A stretch of DNA of 64,000 nucleotides, taken from Akkermansia muciniphila. GTDB taxonomy: Bacteria > Verrucomicrobiota > Verrucomicrobiia > Verrucomicrobiales > Akkermansiaceae. The notes under the pieces are model-generated. The model worked only from the letters and a program-made list of their open reading frames with translations. It searched no databases and had not been told where the DNA came from. The translations under genes and the position numbers were made by a program. The stretch spans positions 1 to 64,000 of the forward strand of contig CANQLV010000002.1 in NCBI GenBank assembly GCA_947624785.1. Direction: 5' to 3'. This document shows, in pieces, positions 17,091 through 26,295 of the stretch (position 1 is the first letter of the stretch; each line of letters opens with the position of its first letter).

Positions 17091-17306
17091 CTGTTTTTTC
17101 CATCAGGAATGAAGATGGTCCCTGTCAATCGCGGGACTGTTTTTCCCGGAGAATGCCTGCCGGCAACTAAAGCCGTGTTTCGTGCCGGAGGCTTTTATGA
17201 CGGAAGCGGAAGGTGGAGGGAAGGGACAAGGCGCATCTTTCCCCGTTTTCCCTCCGCAGAAGAAGGAAAAGGAAAGGGACACGGTTTCCCCAGGATGAAG
17301 AACGGT
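17091..17306. other. Intergenic region between element A and sufD
   Basis: About 215 bases with no supported gene. A short GTCCC/GGGAC inverted pair lies near 17117-17137 and purine-rich sequence follows, but I see no classical terminator with a U-run for the suf operon. Confidence 0.35.
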
Positions 17307-18563
17307 TCAGGAGAGGACGATTTCCTCCACAGCGGCGCGGAGGGTTTCATCGCTGAATTGGTCCAGCGCATGTTTCAGGAAGCCCTGGGCGATCATCCTG
17401 CGCACCGTCCGCTCCGGAATGCCGCGTGAAAGCAGGTAGAAGATTTCTTCCGGAGAGATGGAGGAGGTGGCGGAACCGTGCGAGCACTGCACCCTGTCCG
17501 CCAGGATTTCCAGGCCGGGAATGGAGTTGGCTTCCGCCCGGGGGCTGAGGATGAGGTTGCGGTTGCTCTGGTAGGCGCTGGTATCGTGGGCGCCTTCCGC
17601 CACCAGGATCATGCCGCTGAAAATGCTGCTGGCTTCGTCATCCAAAACATTGACGTAAAGCAGGTTGCTGGAGGCTCCGCGGTAGAGGTGCTTCTGGTAG
17701 GTTCTTTGGTCCAGCTCCTTGTTTTCCTTCAGGTGGCTGGCGGAAAGCAGGCGTACGTTGGCGCCGTCTCCGTTCAGGAGGCAGACCGTCTCCTGCCTGG
17801 CCCATGCCGCGCCGGGATGGCTGACGAGGTGCTCCATTTCCGCGGAATCGTCCGCCATGATGTGGCAGAGCTCCACGGCCCGGGAACGGCTGTTGAGCTC
17901 CTGGACCAGGGCGTATTTGACGGAGGAAGAGGAGGAAAGATGGTGTTCCTGGAGCGCTCCGCAGAATTGGCTGCCGTGGTCCGCGCTGACATGGCGTTCC
18001 AGGATGTGCAGGCGGCTTCCGGTTTCCGCAATGACCAGCGTGGCGGGGAAGACGGCCACGTTGTCCCCGGAGATGAAGTGGAAGATTTCCAGGGGGCGGG
18101 AGATTTCCCGGTCCGCCATGATGACCAGCCCGTTGTGCTGGAGAGCCGTGTTCAGGGCGGCCAGTTTTCCGGAACCGAGCGTTTCCGGCGTTGTTTCCAG
18201 GTGTTTCCGGGCCGCGTCCGGGTATTGGAGCACAAAGTCTTCCATATCCATCACGGCGAGGCCTTCCGGCAGTTCTTCCGGGATGGAGACGGGGAGGCCG
18301 TTGGCATAAACGATGCGGATGGCGTCCGGCATGGAGGCATGCTCCCTGATGATGGAGGCCAGGGCTTCCGGGGCCACGGGTGGGGCGGCCTCAACGTTTT
18401 CCAGGGATTCGTTGCCTGGAGTTCCGAAACGCCAGGATTCCATGCGGCGGGAGGGTTCCGGAAGCTGGTCCGCCTGTTCCAGGGCCTGGCGGTGCCTGGC
18501 TTCAAACCATGCGGGAAGGAAGCCTGCGGGGAATTGTTTTTCGTTGAGCAAGTGATTCATCAT
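17307..18563 (-). CDS. sufD: Fe-S cluster assembly protein SufD
   Basis: 418 aa, normal SufD length. The C-terminal SufBD core shows EDEASSIFSGMI-type sequence (VLDDEASSIFSGMILVAEGAHDTSAYQSNRNLILS), the SIPGLEILADRVQCSHGSATSSI block with the conserved Cys-Ser-His, and RGIPERTVRRMIAQGFL near the end. With SufB and SufC it forms the scaffold complex that builds Fe-S clusters in the cytosol. It is the last gene of the suf operon, 8 bases after sufB. Confidence 0.94.
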   Translation of the reverse strand: MMNHLLNEKQFPAGFLPAWFEARHRQALEQADQLPEPSRRMESWRFGTPGNESLENVEAAPPVAPEALASIIREHASMPDAIRIVYANGLPVSIPEELPEGLAVMDMEDFVLQYPDAARKHLETTPETLGSGKLAALNTALQHNGLVIMADREISRPLEIFHFISGDNVAVFPATLVIAETGSRLHILERHVSADHGSQFCGALQEHHLSSSSSVKYALVQELNSRSRAVELCHIMADDSAEMEHLVSHPGAAWARQETVCLLNGDGANVRLLSASHLKENKELDQRTYQKHLYRGASSNLLYVNVLDDEASSIFSGMILVAEGAHDTSAYQSNRNLILSPRAEANSIPGLEILADRVQCSHGSATSSISPEEIFYLLSRGIPERTVRRMIAQGFLKHALDQFSDETLRAAVEEIVLS

Positions 18564-18571
18564 TTCCCTCC

Positions 18572-20008
18572 TTATCCGATGCTGTCTTCCATTTCCAGGT
18601 CAATGAGCCTGCGCAGCTCCACGGAGTATTCCATGGGGAATTCCTGAACGAGGTCGTTAATGAACCCATTGACGGCCAGGGACATGGCCGCCGCCTTCGG
18701 GATGCCCCGCTGCTGCATGTAAAAGAGCATTTCTTCAGAGACCTGGGAGACGGACGCCTCATGCTGCACCGTGTTCCTGTCCCCCTTCACCGTGATGGCG
18801 GGGTAGGTATCCGTGCGGCTGTTGGCCGCGAGCAGGAGGGCGTCGCATTCCGTGTTGTTCTTGCAGCCCTTGAGGCCTTTGCCCATGACCACCTGGCCCC
18901 GGTAGCTGGCGCGCCCTTCACCGATGCTGATGGATTTGGAAACGATGTTGGAAGTGGTGTCGTCCGCGGCGTGGATCATTTTGGCCCCCGTGTCCTGGTG
19001 CTGGCCCGTATTTGCCAGGGCGATGGAGATGACTTCCCCGCGCGCGCGCCTGCCCTTGAGCACCACAGCCGGGTATTTCATGGTGAGTCCGGAGCCTATG
19101 TTGCAGTCTATCCAGCGGATTTCCGCGTCTTCCATGGCAAGGCCGCGCTTGGTGACCATGTTGAAGACGTTGGAGGACCAGTTCTGCACGGTGACGTACT
19201 GGATTTTCGCTCCTTTGAGGGCCACCAGCTCCACGACGGCGGAGTGGAGGGTGGAGGTTTCAAACTGGGGGGCCGTGCACCCTTCCATGTACATGAGCTC
19301 CGCCCCTTCATCCGCAATGATGAGGGTGCGTTCAAACTGCCCGAAGTTTTCCGAATTGATGCGGAAGTACGCCTGGAGCGGGTGCTTGAGCTTCACGCCC
19401 TTGGGCACGTAAATGAAGGAGCCGCCGGAAAATACCGCGCTGTTCAGGGCGGAGAATTTGTTGTCTCCCGTGGGGATGACTTTTCCGAACCAGGGGCGGA
19501 AGACGTCTTCATGGTATTTCAGGCCCTCCGTGGAGTTGACGAAGATGACGCCCTGGCTGCGGAGTTCCTCCTTCATGTTGGAGTAGGCGGATTCGGAGTC
19601 ATACTGGGCTTCCACGCCCGCCAGGAACTGGCGTTCCTGTTCAGGGACGCCCAGGCGTTCAAAGGTGCGCTTCACGTCTTCCGGCACGTCGTCCCAGCTC
19701 CGTTTGGGCCGTTCGCCGTCGGAAAGATAGTAGCGGATCTGGGAGAAGTCTATTTTTTCAATGTCCGGGGACGCCCAGTGGATGGGCATGGGCTTGCTTT
19801 CAAAGACGGCAAGCGCATTCTTGCGGAACTGGCGCACCCATTCCGGGTCGTCCTTGACGTCGCAGATGTAGTCAATGGTGGCCTCCGTCAGGCCGTAGCC
19901 GGCGTCGAATTTATGGCGTTCCGGGAAGGAGAAGTTCCCCTTGCTCCGGTCGAAATCAAACAGGTTCTGTGTGTTCCCGTCCTCTGACATGTCAGGTGTG
20001 TCGCTCAT
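18572..20008 (-). CDS. sufB: Fe-S cluster assembly scaffold SufB
   Basis: 478 aa, typical of SufB. Recognisable blocks are [16 protein letters not shown] at the start, [57 protein letters not shown] and [20 protein letters not shown] near the end. It is the main scaffold of the SufBCD complex. It lies between sufC (23 bases upstream) and sufD (8 bases downstream) in one operon led by a Fur-family gene. Confidence 0.97.
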   Translation of the reverse strand: MSDTPDMSEDGNTQNLFDFDRSKGNFSFPERHKFDAGYGLTEATIDYICDVKDDPEWVRQFRKNALAVFESKPMPIHWASPDIEKIDFSQIRYYLSDGERPKRSWDDVPEDVKRTFERLGVPEQERQFLAGVEAQYDSESAYSNMKEELRSQGVIFVNSTEGLKYHEDVFRPWFGKVIPTGDNKFSALNSAVFSGGSFIYVPKGVKLKHPLQAYFRINSENFGQFERTLIIADEGAELMYMEGCTAPQFETSTLHSAVVELVALKGAKIQYVTVQNWSSNVFNMVTKRGLAMEDAEIRWIDCNIGSGLTMKYPAVVLKGRRARGEVISIALANTGQHQDTGAKMIHAADDTTSNIVSKSISIGEGRASYRGQVVMGKGLKGCKNNTECDALLLAANSRTDTYPAITVKGDRNTVQHEASVSQVSEEMLFYMQQRGIPKAAAMSLAVNGFINDLVQEFPMEYSVELRRLIDLEMEDSIG

Positions 20009-20031
20009 GATTGACTGCCGGATTGGCGGCG

Positions 20032-20790
20032 TTACGCCTTTTCCGCTCCTTCCGCCTCTTTCAGGAATTCATATCCCCGGCTTTCCAGTTCGTCCACCAG
20101 CTCTCCCCCGCCGGTACGGACGATCCGTCCGTCAGCCAGCACATGGACAACGTCCGGCTTGATGTAGTCCAGCAGGCGCTTGTAGTGGGTGATGACCAGG
20201 AAGCTGCGGAAGGGGGAGCGCATGGAGTTGACCCCTTCCGAGACGATGCGGAGGGCGTCTATGTCCAGGCCGGAGTCCGTTTCATCCAGAATGGCGTAAA
20301 GGGGGTCCAGAAGAAGCATCTGCAGCACTTCGTTGCGCTTTTTTTCACCGCCGGAGAAGCCTTCGTTGACGGCGCGGGAGGTGAATTTGCGGGACATGCC
20401 GAGCTGGTCCATTTTTGCATACAGCGTCTTGTAGAAGGTAACCGCGTCCAGTTCCTCCCCCTGAGGCATGCGGGCCTGCATGGCGGCGCGCAGGAAGTTG
20501 GCGTTGGACACGCCGGGAATTTCCATGGGGTACTGGAACGCCAGGAACAGGCCCGCGCGGCTGCGCTCGTCAATGCTCATGTCCAGCAGGTTCTGTCCGT
20601 CCAGCCAGACTTCCCCTTCCGTCACCTCATAGTCCGGGTGGCCGCAGAGGACTTTGGAGAGGGTGCTTTTTCCGGAACCGTTGGGTCCCATGATCGCATG
20701 CACTTCTCCCTTGGGAATTTCAAGATTGATGCCTTTAAGTATTTCCGTGCCTTGCACCTTGGCGTGCAAATTTTTAATGACCAGACTCAT
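20032..20790 (-). CDS. sufC: Fe-S cluster assembly ATPase SufC
   Basis: 252 aa ABC ATPase. Walker A is [11 protein letters not shown], the signature is [11 protein letters not shown], and Walker B leads to [10 protein letters not shown], the SufC-specific form. It hydrolyses ATP to drive the SufBCD scaffold. It starts 15 bases after the Fur-like regulator stop, so the regulator and suf genes are one transcript. No sufS, sufE or sufU follows; a cysteine desulfurase is encoded at 35209-36363. Confidence 0.97.
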   Translation of the reverse strand: MSLVIKNLHAKVQGTEILKGINLEIPKGEVHAIMGPNGSGKSTLSKVLCGHPDYEVTEGEVWLDGQNLLDMSIDERSRAGLFLAFQYPMEIPGVSNANFLRAAMQARMPQGEELDAVTFYKTLYAKMDQLGMSRKFTSRAVNEGFSGGEKKRNEVLQMLLLDPLYAILDETDSGLDIDALRIVSEGVNSMRSPFRSFLVITHYKRLLDYIKPDVVHVLADGRIVRTGGGELVDELESRGYEFLKEAEGAEKA

Positions 20791-20805
20791 GATGATGAAA
20801 GGGAT

Positions 20806-21246
20806 TTAGCCCTGCGGCGTGATGATGGAGCCCCTGAGGGTGATCTGGGCTTCTTCTATGCACACGTCGTCGGGCAGGTTGATGAATTCCTTCAGATCCA
20901 CGCCCTCCTTGATGGTGATGTCGTAAATGCAGCCGGTCCGGGTGTCCTGGAAGTGCCCATGGTCAACGAGATTGGGACAGAAGCGGGAAGAGCTGCGTTC
21001 AAAGTTGACCTGATTGACCAGGCCGTGATTGACCAGGGCTTCCAGGCAGTTGTAAACGGTGGCCAGGGAGATGCTGGGGAGCTTTTTGCGCACCCGCTGG
21101 TAAACTTCATTCGCGGTGGGATGGTCTCTCTGTTCCAGGAGAACCTGGTAGACTTCCTGTCGCTGCTTGGTGAGTCTCAAACCGGAAATAACCGGGAGGG
21201 TAGAGGCGGTGCGGGCGGCTTGTTTGGAATCTGTTTTGGGATTCAT
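20806..21246 (-). CDS. Fur-family regulator at the head of the suf operon
   Basis: 146 aa. The winged-helix DNA-binding part is clear (LRLTKQRQEVYQVLLEQRDHPTANEVYQRVRKKLPSISLATVYNCLEALVNHGLV). In the dimer domain the HxH metal motif remains (LVDHGHF), with an Asp in CIYDI, and the His in RDHPTA. Both CXXC motifs of the structural zinc site are absent: where PerR and Fur read CKKCG this protein reads QDTRTGC. It is probably an iron or peroxide sensor controlling suf genes, as it is the first gene of their operon, but it could also sense heme like Irr. Autoregulation is likely. Confidence 0.88.
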   Translation of the reverse strand: MNPKTDSKQAARTASTLPVISGLRLTKQRQEVYQVLLEQRDHPTANEVYQRVRKKLPSISLATVYNCLEALVNHGLVNQVNFERSSSRFCPNLVDHGHFQDTRTGCIYDITIKEGVDLKEFINLPDDVCIEEAQITLRGSIITPQG

Positions 21247-21337
21247 ATCTTATTTTTCATGCTCTGCGTGGATAGTGGGGGAGGGGCAATTGTTTTGCAA
21301 GAACAATTCCTGTTATTTGTTCGGGCGCGGGGAGGGG

Positions 21338-21374
21338 TAAAAAAGGGGCGGTCATCCCTGTGGATGGCCGCCCC
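21338..21374 (-). terminator. Rho-independent terminator after rpmA
   Basis: A 13-base stem pairs 21345-21357 with 21362-21374, with one mismatch, and is followed on the minus strand by a run of six or more U (21338-21344). It lies 27 bases past the rpmA stop and separates ribosomal protein genes from the Fur-suf operon downstream. Confidence 0.88.
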
Positions 21375-21400
21375 TGCAGGGAGATAGAGTTATCTGCAAT

Positions 21401-21664
21401 TTAGTTGGCAGCCTCGGAGCTTTCCGGGGCCACATTGACGCGGCGGCCTTCGCGGTCAAAGAACACGCGGCCGTCCACGAGGGAGAAGATGGTGTAGTCA
21501 CGGCCCATGCCCACGCCCTTTCCGGGGTGCCACTTGGTGCCGCGCTGGCGGATGATGATGTTGCCCGCGATCACTTCCTGCCCGCCGAATTTTTTAACGC
21601 CGAGGCGCTTGCTGCGGGAGTCGCGACCGTTCTTGACAGAACCTTGACCTTTCTTGTGAGCCAT
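21401..21664 (-). CDS. rpmA: 50S ribosomal protein L27
   Basis: 87 aa. It starts [16 protein letters not shown] and holds the L27 block [22 protein letters not shown], then [16 protein letters not shown]. The short N-terminal arm reaches the peptidyl transferase centre; no cleavable leader of the Firmicutes type is present. It follows rplU by 28 bases, the usual rplU-rpmA pair, and is ended by a clear terminator. Confidence 0.98.
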   Translation of the reverse strand: MAHKKGQGSVKNGRDSRSKRLGVKKFGGQEVIAGNIIIRQRGTKWHPGKGVGMGRDYTIFSLVDGRVFFDREGRRVNVAPESSEAAN

Positions 21665-21692
21665 AAGATTAGGATAAAATTAAGGGTTGAAA

Positions 21693-22010
21693 TTAGGCGT
21701 TGATACCGGTGATTTCCAGCTTCGTCATGGCGCGGCGGGAACCTTTTTTCTTGTGGAAGCCCTTGCGGCGCTTGAATTTGAAGGCGATGATCTTCTTGTC
21801 GCGGAACTGGCTGACGACCTTGGCGGAGACCGTAGCTCCCGCCACCGTCGGGGTGCCGAGGGTCACGTTTCCGTCATTTTCCACCATAAGCACCTGATCA
21901 AAGCTTGCTTCAGCACCCTCTTCAAGGGTATTGATGCACTCAACGTCGATCACGTCGCCCGCCTGAACGCGGTACTGCTTGCCACCTGTTTTGAAAATTG
22001 CGTATGCCAT
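21693..22010 (-). CDS. rplU: 50S ribosomal protein L21
   Basis: 105 aa from the ATG at 22010 (MAYAIFKTGGKQYRVQAGD). An ATA/ATG three codons upstream is less likely because the family starts at MYAVI-like sequence. The C-terminal KKIIAFKFKRRKGFHKKKGSRR is typical of L21. It is the first gene of the rplU-rpmA operon. Confidence 0.98.
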   Translation of the reverse strand: MAYAIFKTGGKQYRVQAGDVIDVECINTLEEGAEASFDQVLMVENDGNVTLGTPTVAGATVSAKVVSQFRDKKIIAFKFKRRKGFHKKKGSRRAMTKLEITGINA

Positions 22011-22056
22011 TGCTATCACTGTTAAGGTTCACCCGCGGATGCGGGAGCCGCAATAA

Positions 22057-22084
22057 ACCATATCACCATCTTTTAGACAAGCAA
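22057..22084 (-). promoter_or_regulatory. Candidate promoter for rplU-rpmA
   Basis: On the minus strand TTGCTT (22084-22079), a 16-base spacer and TATGGT (22062-22057) stand about 50 bases before the rplU start. A small CCCGC/GCGGG hairpin at 22031-22044 follows in the leader and may be part of an L21 autoregulatory leader. Motif-based only. Confidence 0.4.
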
Positions 22085-22098
22085 AATTTCATGAAAAA

Positions 22099-22548
22099 AT
22101 GAGCGAATGGTATAAAATTTTTAAAAACGGCCCCGTTTTAACTCATTCTCCGGAGGAAATGAGGGAGCTGGGACGGCAAATAGGTAAAATTTTAATGCCC
22201 GGGGAAGTATTGGGCGTGGTGGGGGAGCTGGGTGCCGGAAAGACTCACCTGACTCAAGGGATTATGGAAGGGCTGGGGAGTTCCGATGCGGCGGCCAGCC
22301 CGACGTTTTCCCTGGTGCACGAGCATGCGGACGGGCGTCTGCGTGCGTGCCATTTTGATTTTTACCGGCTGAAGGATGAGTCCGAATTGCTCGGCATAGG
22401 CTGGGACGAGTATCTGGACGGGGACGCGGTGCTCATCGTGGAATGGGCCAACCTGTTTCCGGACGCGCTGCCGGAGGGAACCTCCTGGCTGCTGCTGGAG
22501 CACGAGGGGGAATGCCTGCGCCGTGTGTCTCTGGCCCCTGTGGAATGA
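22099..22548 (+). CDS. tsaE: tRNA threonylcarbamoyladenosine biosynthesis ATPase TsaE
   Basis: 149 aa. Walker A is GELGAGKTHLTQGIMEGLG, followed by SPTFSLVHEH and HFDFYRLKDESELLGIGWDEYLDGDAVLIVEW, the TsaE signature blocks. It works with TsaB, TsaC and TsaD in forming t6A on ANN-decoding tRNAs. It is divergent from rplU and ends 6 bases before the convergent hydrolase gene. A short ATG at 22091 opens only two further codons. Confidence 0.95.
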   Translation: MSEWYKIFKNGPVLTHSPEEMRELGRQIGKILMPGEVLGVVGELGAGKTHLTQGIMEGLGSSDAAASPTFSLVHEHADGRLRACHFDFYRLKDESELLGIGWDEYLDGDAVLIVEWANLFPDALPEGTSWLLLEHEGECLRRVSLAPVE

Positions 22549-22554
22549 GGCGGG

Positions 22555-23370
22555 TCAGTAGCTGATGCTCCTGGAGAACGCCTTGTCAAAGCCGGGGCTG
22601 AGCCAGATGGTGTTATGCATGGCGCCGGGGAACTCCTGGTAGTTGACCGGCGTGGAGAAGCAGTCCCGGAGCCGTTTGGCGTGGTCAGGCGGAATGACTT
22701 CATCCGATCCCGCCGCCAGGATGCTGACGGGGCAGGCTACTTTGGGCGCCGCCAGGTCCGACCGGAAATGGTCCGGCAGGAGAAGCTTGACGGGAAGGTA
22801 GGGGAAGAGGCCGCGGGCGGTTTCCAGAAGACTGTCAAAGGGGACCAGCAGGACCAGCTTTTTCACGTTCCTGACGGAGGCTATCTGCGTGGCGACTCCG
22901 GAGCCGAGGCTTTGCCCGACGAGGATGACGTCGTCCGGCGTTCTTCCGGTTTCCTTCAGCACGGAGTCGAGAATCGCCAGGGAATCCCCCATGATGTTCT
23001 GCTCCGTGGGCGTGCCGGTGCTGAGGCCATACCCCCGGTAATTGACCAGGAGCTTGGCGTGGGGGAACCGGTCCAGGTAGGGAAGCATCATGGAGATGTC
23101 CATGGCGTTCCCTCCATAATACACCAGCAGGGGCTGTCCCTTCTTTTCAATAAGCCAGCCGCTGAGCTGGGCCCCGTTATGGTGGAAAGTGCGCCGGTGG
23201 GGCTCCCATGCGGCGCGTTTTTCCAGATACACGGTTTTGTCCTTGGGCTGGGGCGGCAGGTACACCAGGGAACGGACGGAACACTGGACGCACGCCAGGG
23301 CCAGCGCTCCGGCCAGCAGGGCGCTCGGGATTTTCCATTTTCCCGGTTTCAGCATCCGCATGAGGTTCAT
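22555..23370 (-). CDS. Membrane-anchored alpha/beta hydrolase (BEM46-like)
   Basis: 271 aa from the ATG at 23370 (MNLMRMLKPGKWK). A hydrophobic N-terminal segment (ALLAGALALACVQCSV) is a membrane anchor or a lipoprotein signal with Cys in place. The hydrolase core shows LVNYRGYGLSTGTPTEQN, the nucleophile elbow GQSLGSG, an acid in AAGSDEVIPP and a late His in GAMHNTIW. It resembles YfhR/BEM46 hydrolases of unknown substrate. It overlaps the preceding lipoprotein gene by 4 bases. Confidence 0.82.
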   Translation of the reverse strand: MNLMRMLKPGKWKIPSALLAGALALACVQCSVRSLVYLPPQPKDKTVYLEKRAAWEPHRRTFHHNGAQLSGWLIEKKGQPLLVYYGGNAMDISMMLPYLDRFPHAKLLVNYRGYGLSTGTPTEQNIMGDSLAILDSVLKETGRTPDDVILVGQSLGSGVATQIASVRNVKKLVLLVPFDSLLETARGLFPYLPVKLLLPDHFRSDLAAPKVACPVSILAAGSDEVIPPDHAKRLRDCFSTPVNYQEFPGAMHNTIWLSPGFDKAFSRSISY

Positions 23371-23834
23371 TGTCCAGATTTTTCCGTGGTCATGGTCCCG
23401 GCCGTGCCGGTGCGGGGTAAGGCTGCTCCCCGTTCTTGGCAGCTCCAGCCGGTCAGGGAGGACGTTTTGCCTTCCGCGTCCAGGCGGCACACCCCGCTGA
23501 GGAGTATTTCCCGGGAGGAGGTTTTAAAATGCAGGACGGCGGGTGACGTTCCCTGTCGGTACGTCACCGTTGCCGTTTCCGGAAGAGCCCCGTTGACTCC
23601 CAGGGCGCCTCTGCCGTCACCCAGGGAGTTGTATAAAAGAGTCATGCCGGAGTTTGCGCGCTGGATTTCCCGTGCGGGGGCAGGTTCCGTTTCACCTTCC
23701 AGGACAATGGACGTACGGCTGCCGTTGGGGAACCATTCCGCCTGGACGTTATCCGTTTCAAGCGTGGCGCCGCCGCGCCCGCAGGCGCAAAGCGTCAGCA
23801 GCATGCCGGGAAGGAAGAGGAAAGCTGGTCGCAT
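23367..23834 (-). CDS. Small lipoprotein translationally coupled to the hydrolase
   Basis: 155 aa from the ATG at 23834 (MRPAFLFLPG). The signal MLLTLCACG has a lipobox-like Cys at residue 16 or 18. The mature part is mostly beta-strand and carries no known domain. A much longer open frame extends upstream to 24407 but lies antisense to the GH110 gene and is not credible. The stop overlaps the hydrolase start by 4 bases, so the two products are made together. Confidence 0.68.
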   Translation of the reverse strand: MRPAFLFLPGMLLTLCACGRGGATLETDNVQAEWFPNGSRTSIVLEGETEPAPAREIQRANSGMTLLYNSLGDGRGALGVNGALPETATVTYRQGTSPAVLHFKTSSREILLSGVCRLDAEGKTSSLTGWSCQERGAALPRTGTAGTMTTEKSGQ

Positions 23835-23955
23835 GGAAAGAGTGTCCCCGAATTTGAAGAGGAAGGCAATCTCTCTTTTCTCTCCATGGGCGGCTTTTGC
23901 AGGAATTGGAATTTTTCTGATAGAAGAAAACCGGGGAAAAGGTATAATAGAGGAT

Positions 23956-26253
23956 ATGTTTAACCGGATGTTTTCATGGAGTTTTGTGGCCGCAGCGTGC
24001 GTTGCGGGATCATTCCCGGCGCTGTCCCGGGGGCAGGAAGGCGCGGCGCAATCCGGTTCCGCGGCTGTGAAGGTGCCTGCCGTCAGTCTGCTGATGGCCC
24101 GCCAGGAGACGGGGGAAACGCGGTTGGACCGGTCTTTCAAGAATGGTGAATTGAGCATCGGGGGTAAAAAATACGCTTCGGGCATCGGTACGCACGCCAC
24201 GTCCATGATCCCGCTCCCCGTGCCGGAGGGCAGCGGCTCAAGAGTGTTGAAGCTGGAAGGGGCGTGCGGCATTGACGACGGTACGGACGGAGACGGCAGC
24301 GTGGAGTTCCGCGTGATGAGCGGTTCCGAAGTTTTATGGAGTTCCGGCGTGATGAAGAGGGGAATGCCTGCGAAAAAGTTTTCCGTTCCGGTGGCGGAAA
24401 ACGGCATACGGTATCTTTACCTGATGGCTGACCGGGTGGAAAATAATTCCTACGACCACGCGGACTGGGTGGACCTGGTCTGGAAGACGGGCGGAGAGCC
24501 GCAGGGCATGAAGGGTGCCGTGGTGAATGCCGCCAAATTCGGCATGGTCCCCGGCGTCAGGAAAGATCAGGGTCCGGCGCTGCGGTCCGCGATTTCCGCC
24601 CTGCGGAAGCAGGGAGGGGGCGTCCTGAACATCCCCAGGGGGGTCTATCATTTTTATCCGGAGGGAGCCTTGAACATGAGCTTCAATATCTCCAACCATG
24701 ACCAGCCCCTGATTCATCCGGTGTGCGTGACCCTGACCGATTTGCGTAACGTCCGCGTGGAGGGCAACGGCTCCCTGTTCCTGTTTCACGGCAAAGTGAT
24801 TCCCCTGCTGGTCATGGACAGCGAGAACGTCAGCATCAACCGTCTGGCCGTGGATTATGAACGGTCCTGGTGCACGGAAGCGCGCGTCGTGAATGTGGAT
24901 GACAAGTCCACGGAGGTGGAAATAGACAAAAAAACTTATCCCTACGAAATCAGGAATGACAGGTTCGTTTTCCTGGGAGAAGGCTGGGAGGAAGGAATGG
25001 GGAGCTGCATGGCCTTTGAGAAAGGGACCGGGCATATTATAGCCAATACGTCGGACATAGGCTGGAACGGCCGGGTGGAACCCCTCGGAGGGAACCGCCT
25101 CCGGCTGGACTGGAACCTCAAGCAGAAGGGAATCAAGCCGGGGGATACGCTGGTGCTGCGGAACTACAACCGTCCCCATCCGGGATGCGTGGTGTACCGG
25201 GCGCGGAAAACATCATTGAATGACGTATCCCTGCACCAGAGCACGGGCATGGCCCTGCTGGTCCAGCGGTCGGAGGATTTTCACATGAAAGGCGGAGGAG
25301 TCATGGTCAGGAAAGGGACGGGGCGCGTGCACACCGCCGGAGCGGACGCCACCCATTTTTCCAACACCCGTGGCGAGATCGTGGTGGAGAAAGCCTTGTT
25401 TGAAGGAATGATGGATGACGCCATCAACGTTCATTCCACCTGCCTGGGCGTGACGGAGATAGTGGACGGCCATACGCTGAAATGCAGGTACATGCATGGT
25501 CAGGCAGTGGGCTTTGAGGTGTTCCTGCCCGGTGAAAAGATCCGTTTCATCAATGGCCCCACCCTGGAGCCGGGACATACGGGCACTGTGAAGACCGCCG
25601 TCAAAAAGAGCACGACGGAACTGGTGATTACGCTGGAAGATCCGCTGCCTGCGGAGGTGAAAGCCGGGGATGCCGTGGAGAATGCTGATTTTTATCCCTC
25701 CGTGGTGTTCCGCAACAACATCGTCCGCAACAACCGCGCCCGCGGTTCTCTTTTCACGACGCCCGAGAAGGTGCTGGTGGAGGGCAATTTGTTTGACCAT
25801 TCCTCCGGTGCGGCCATTCTGCTGGCCGGGGACGCCCAGGGCTGGTATGAGAGCGGAGCCTGTCATGAAGTGGTGATCCGCAAGAATACGTTCATCAACA
25901 ACCTGACCTCCCGCTACCAGTTCACGAACGCCATCATTTCCATTTACCCGGAAGTCAAGCAGCTGAACAAGCAGAAGGATTATTACCACCGCAATGTCCT
26001 GATAGAAAACAATGTGTTCAAGACGTTCGACGTGCCGCTGCTGTTCGCCATTTCCACGGATAACCTTAAATTCATCAACAACAGGATCATTTACAACAAT
26101 GATTTCAAGAGCTGGGGGCAGAAGCCCTTCCAGTTCAGGAGATGCGCCAACATCCTGATTAAAAATAACAAGGTTCAGCCGCCCCGCACATGGACCCTTG
26201 AGGACTGCAAGCTGGAAAATACTCCCGCAGATCAAGTCCACTTTGGTGAATAA
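23956..26253 (+). CDS. Secreted GH110-type alpha-1,3-galactosidase with NPCBM domain
   Basis: 765 aa from the ATG at 23956 (MFNRMFSWSFVAAACVAGSFPALSRGQ, a signal peptide). Residues 45-190 form an NPCBM-like module (GIGTHATSMIPLPV, HADWVDLVW). A right-handed beta-helix follows, with the GH110 block THFSNTRGEIVVEKALFEGMMDDAINVHST, whose acidic residues are the likely catalytic region, and later VVFRNNIVRNNRARG. GH110 enzymes remove terminal alpha-1,3-galactose, as on blood-group B and mucin glycans. The frame is open upstream but only this start gives a signal peptide. TATAAT lies just 8 bases before the ATG. Family assignment is from motif memory. Confidence 0.8.
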   Translation: MFNRMFSWSFVAAACVAGSFPALSRGQEGAAQSGSAAVKVPAVSLLMARQETGETRLDRSFKNGELSIGGKKYASGIGTHATSMIPLPVPEGSGSRVLKLEGACGIDDGTDGDGSVEFRVMSGSEVLWSSGVMKRGMPAKKFSVPVAENGIRYLYLMADRVENNSYDHADWVDLVWKTGGEPQGMKGAVVNAAKFGMVPGVRKDQGPALRSAISALRKQGGGVLNIPRGVYHFYPEGALNMSFNISNHDQPLIHPVCVTLTDLRNVRVEGNGSLFLFHGKVIPLLVMDSENVSINRLAVDYERSWCTEARVVNVDDKSTEVEIDKKTYPYEIRNDRFVFLGEGWEEGMGSCMAFEKGTGHIIANTSDIGWNGRVEPLGGNRLRLDWNLKQKGIKPGDTLVLRNYNRPHPGCVVYRARKTSLNDVSLHQSTGMALLVQRSEDFHMKGGGVMVRKGTGRVHTAGADATHFSNTRGEIVVEKALFEGMMDDAINVHSTCLGVTEIVDGHTLKCRYMHGQAVGFEVFLPGEKIRFINGPTLEPGHTGTVKTAVKKSTTELVITLEDPLPAEVKAGDAVENADFYPSVVFRNNIVRNNRARGSLFTTPEKVLVEGNLFDHSSGAAILLAGDAQGWYESGACHEVVIRKNTFINNLTSRYQFTNAIISIYPEVKQLNKQKDYYHRNVLIENNVFKTFDVPLLFAISTDNLKFINNRIIYNNDFKSWGQKPFQFRRCANILIKNNKVQPPRTWTLEDCKLENTPADQVHFGE

Positions 26254-26295
26254 GTTTTTTACTTTACGCAATATCCATATAAACAATGTTTTTTG

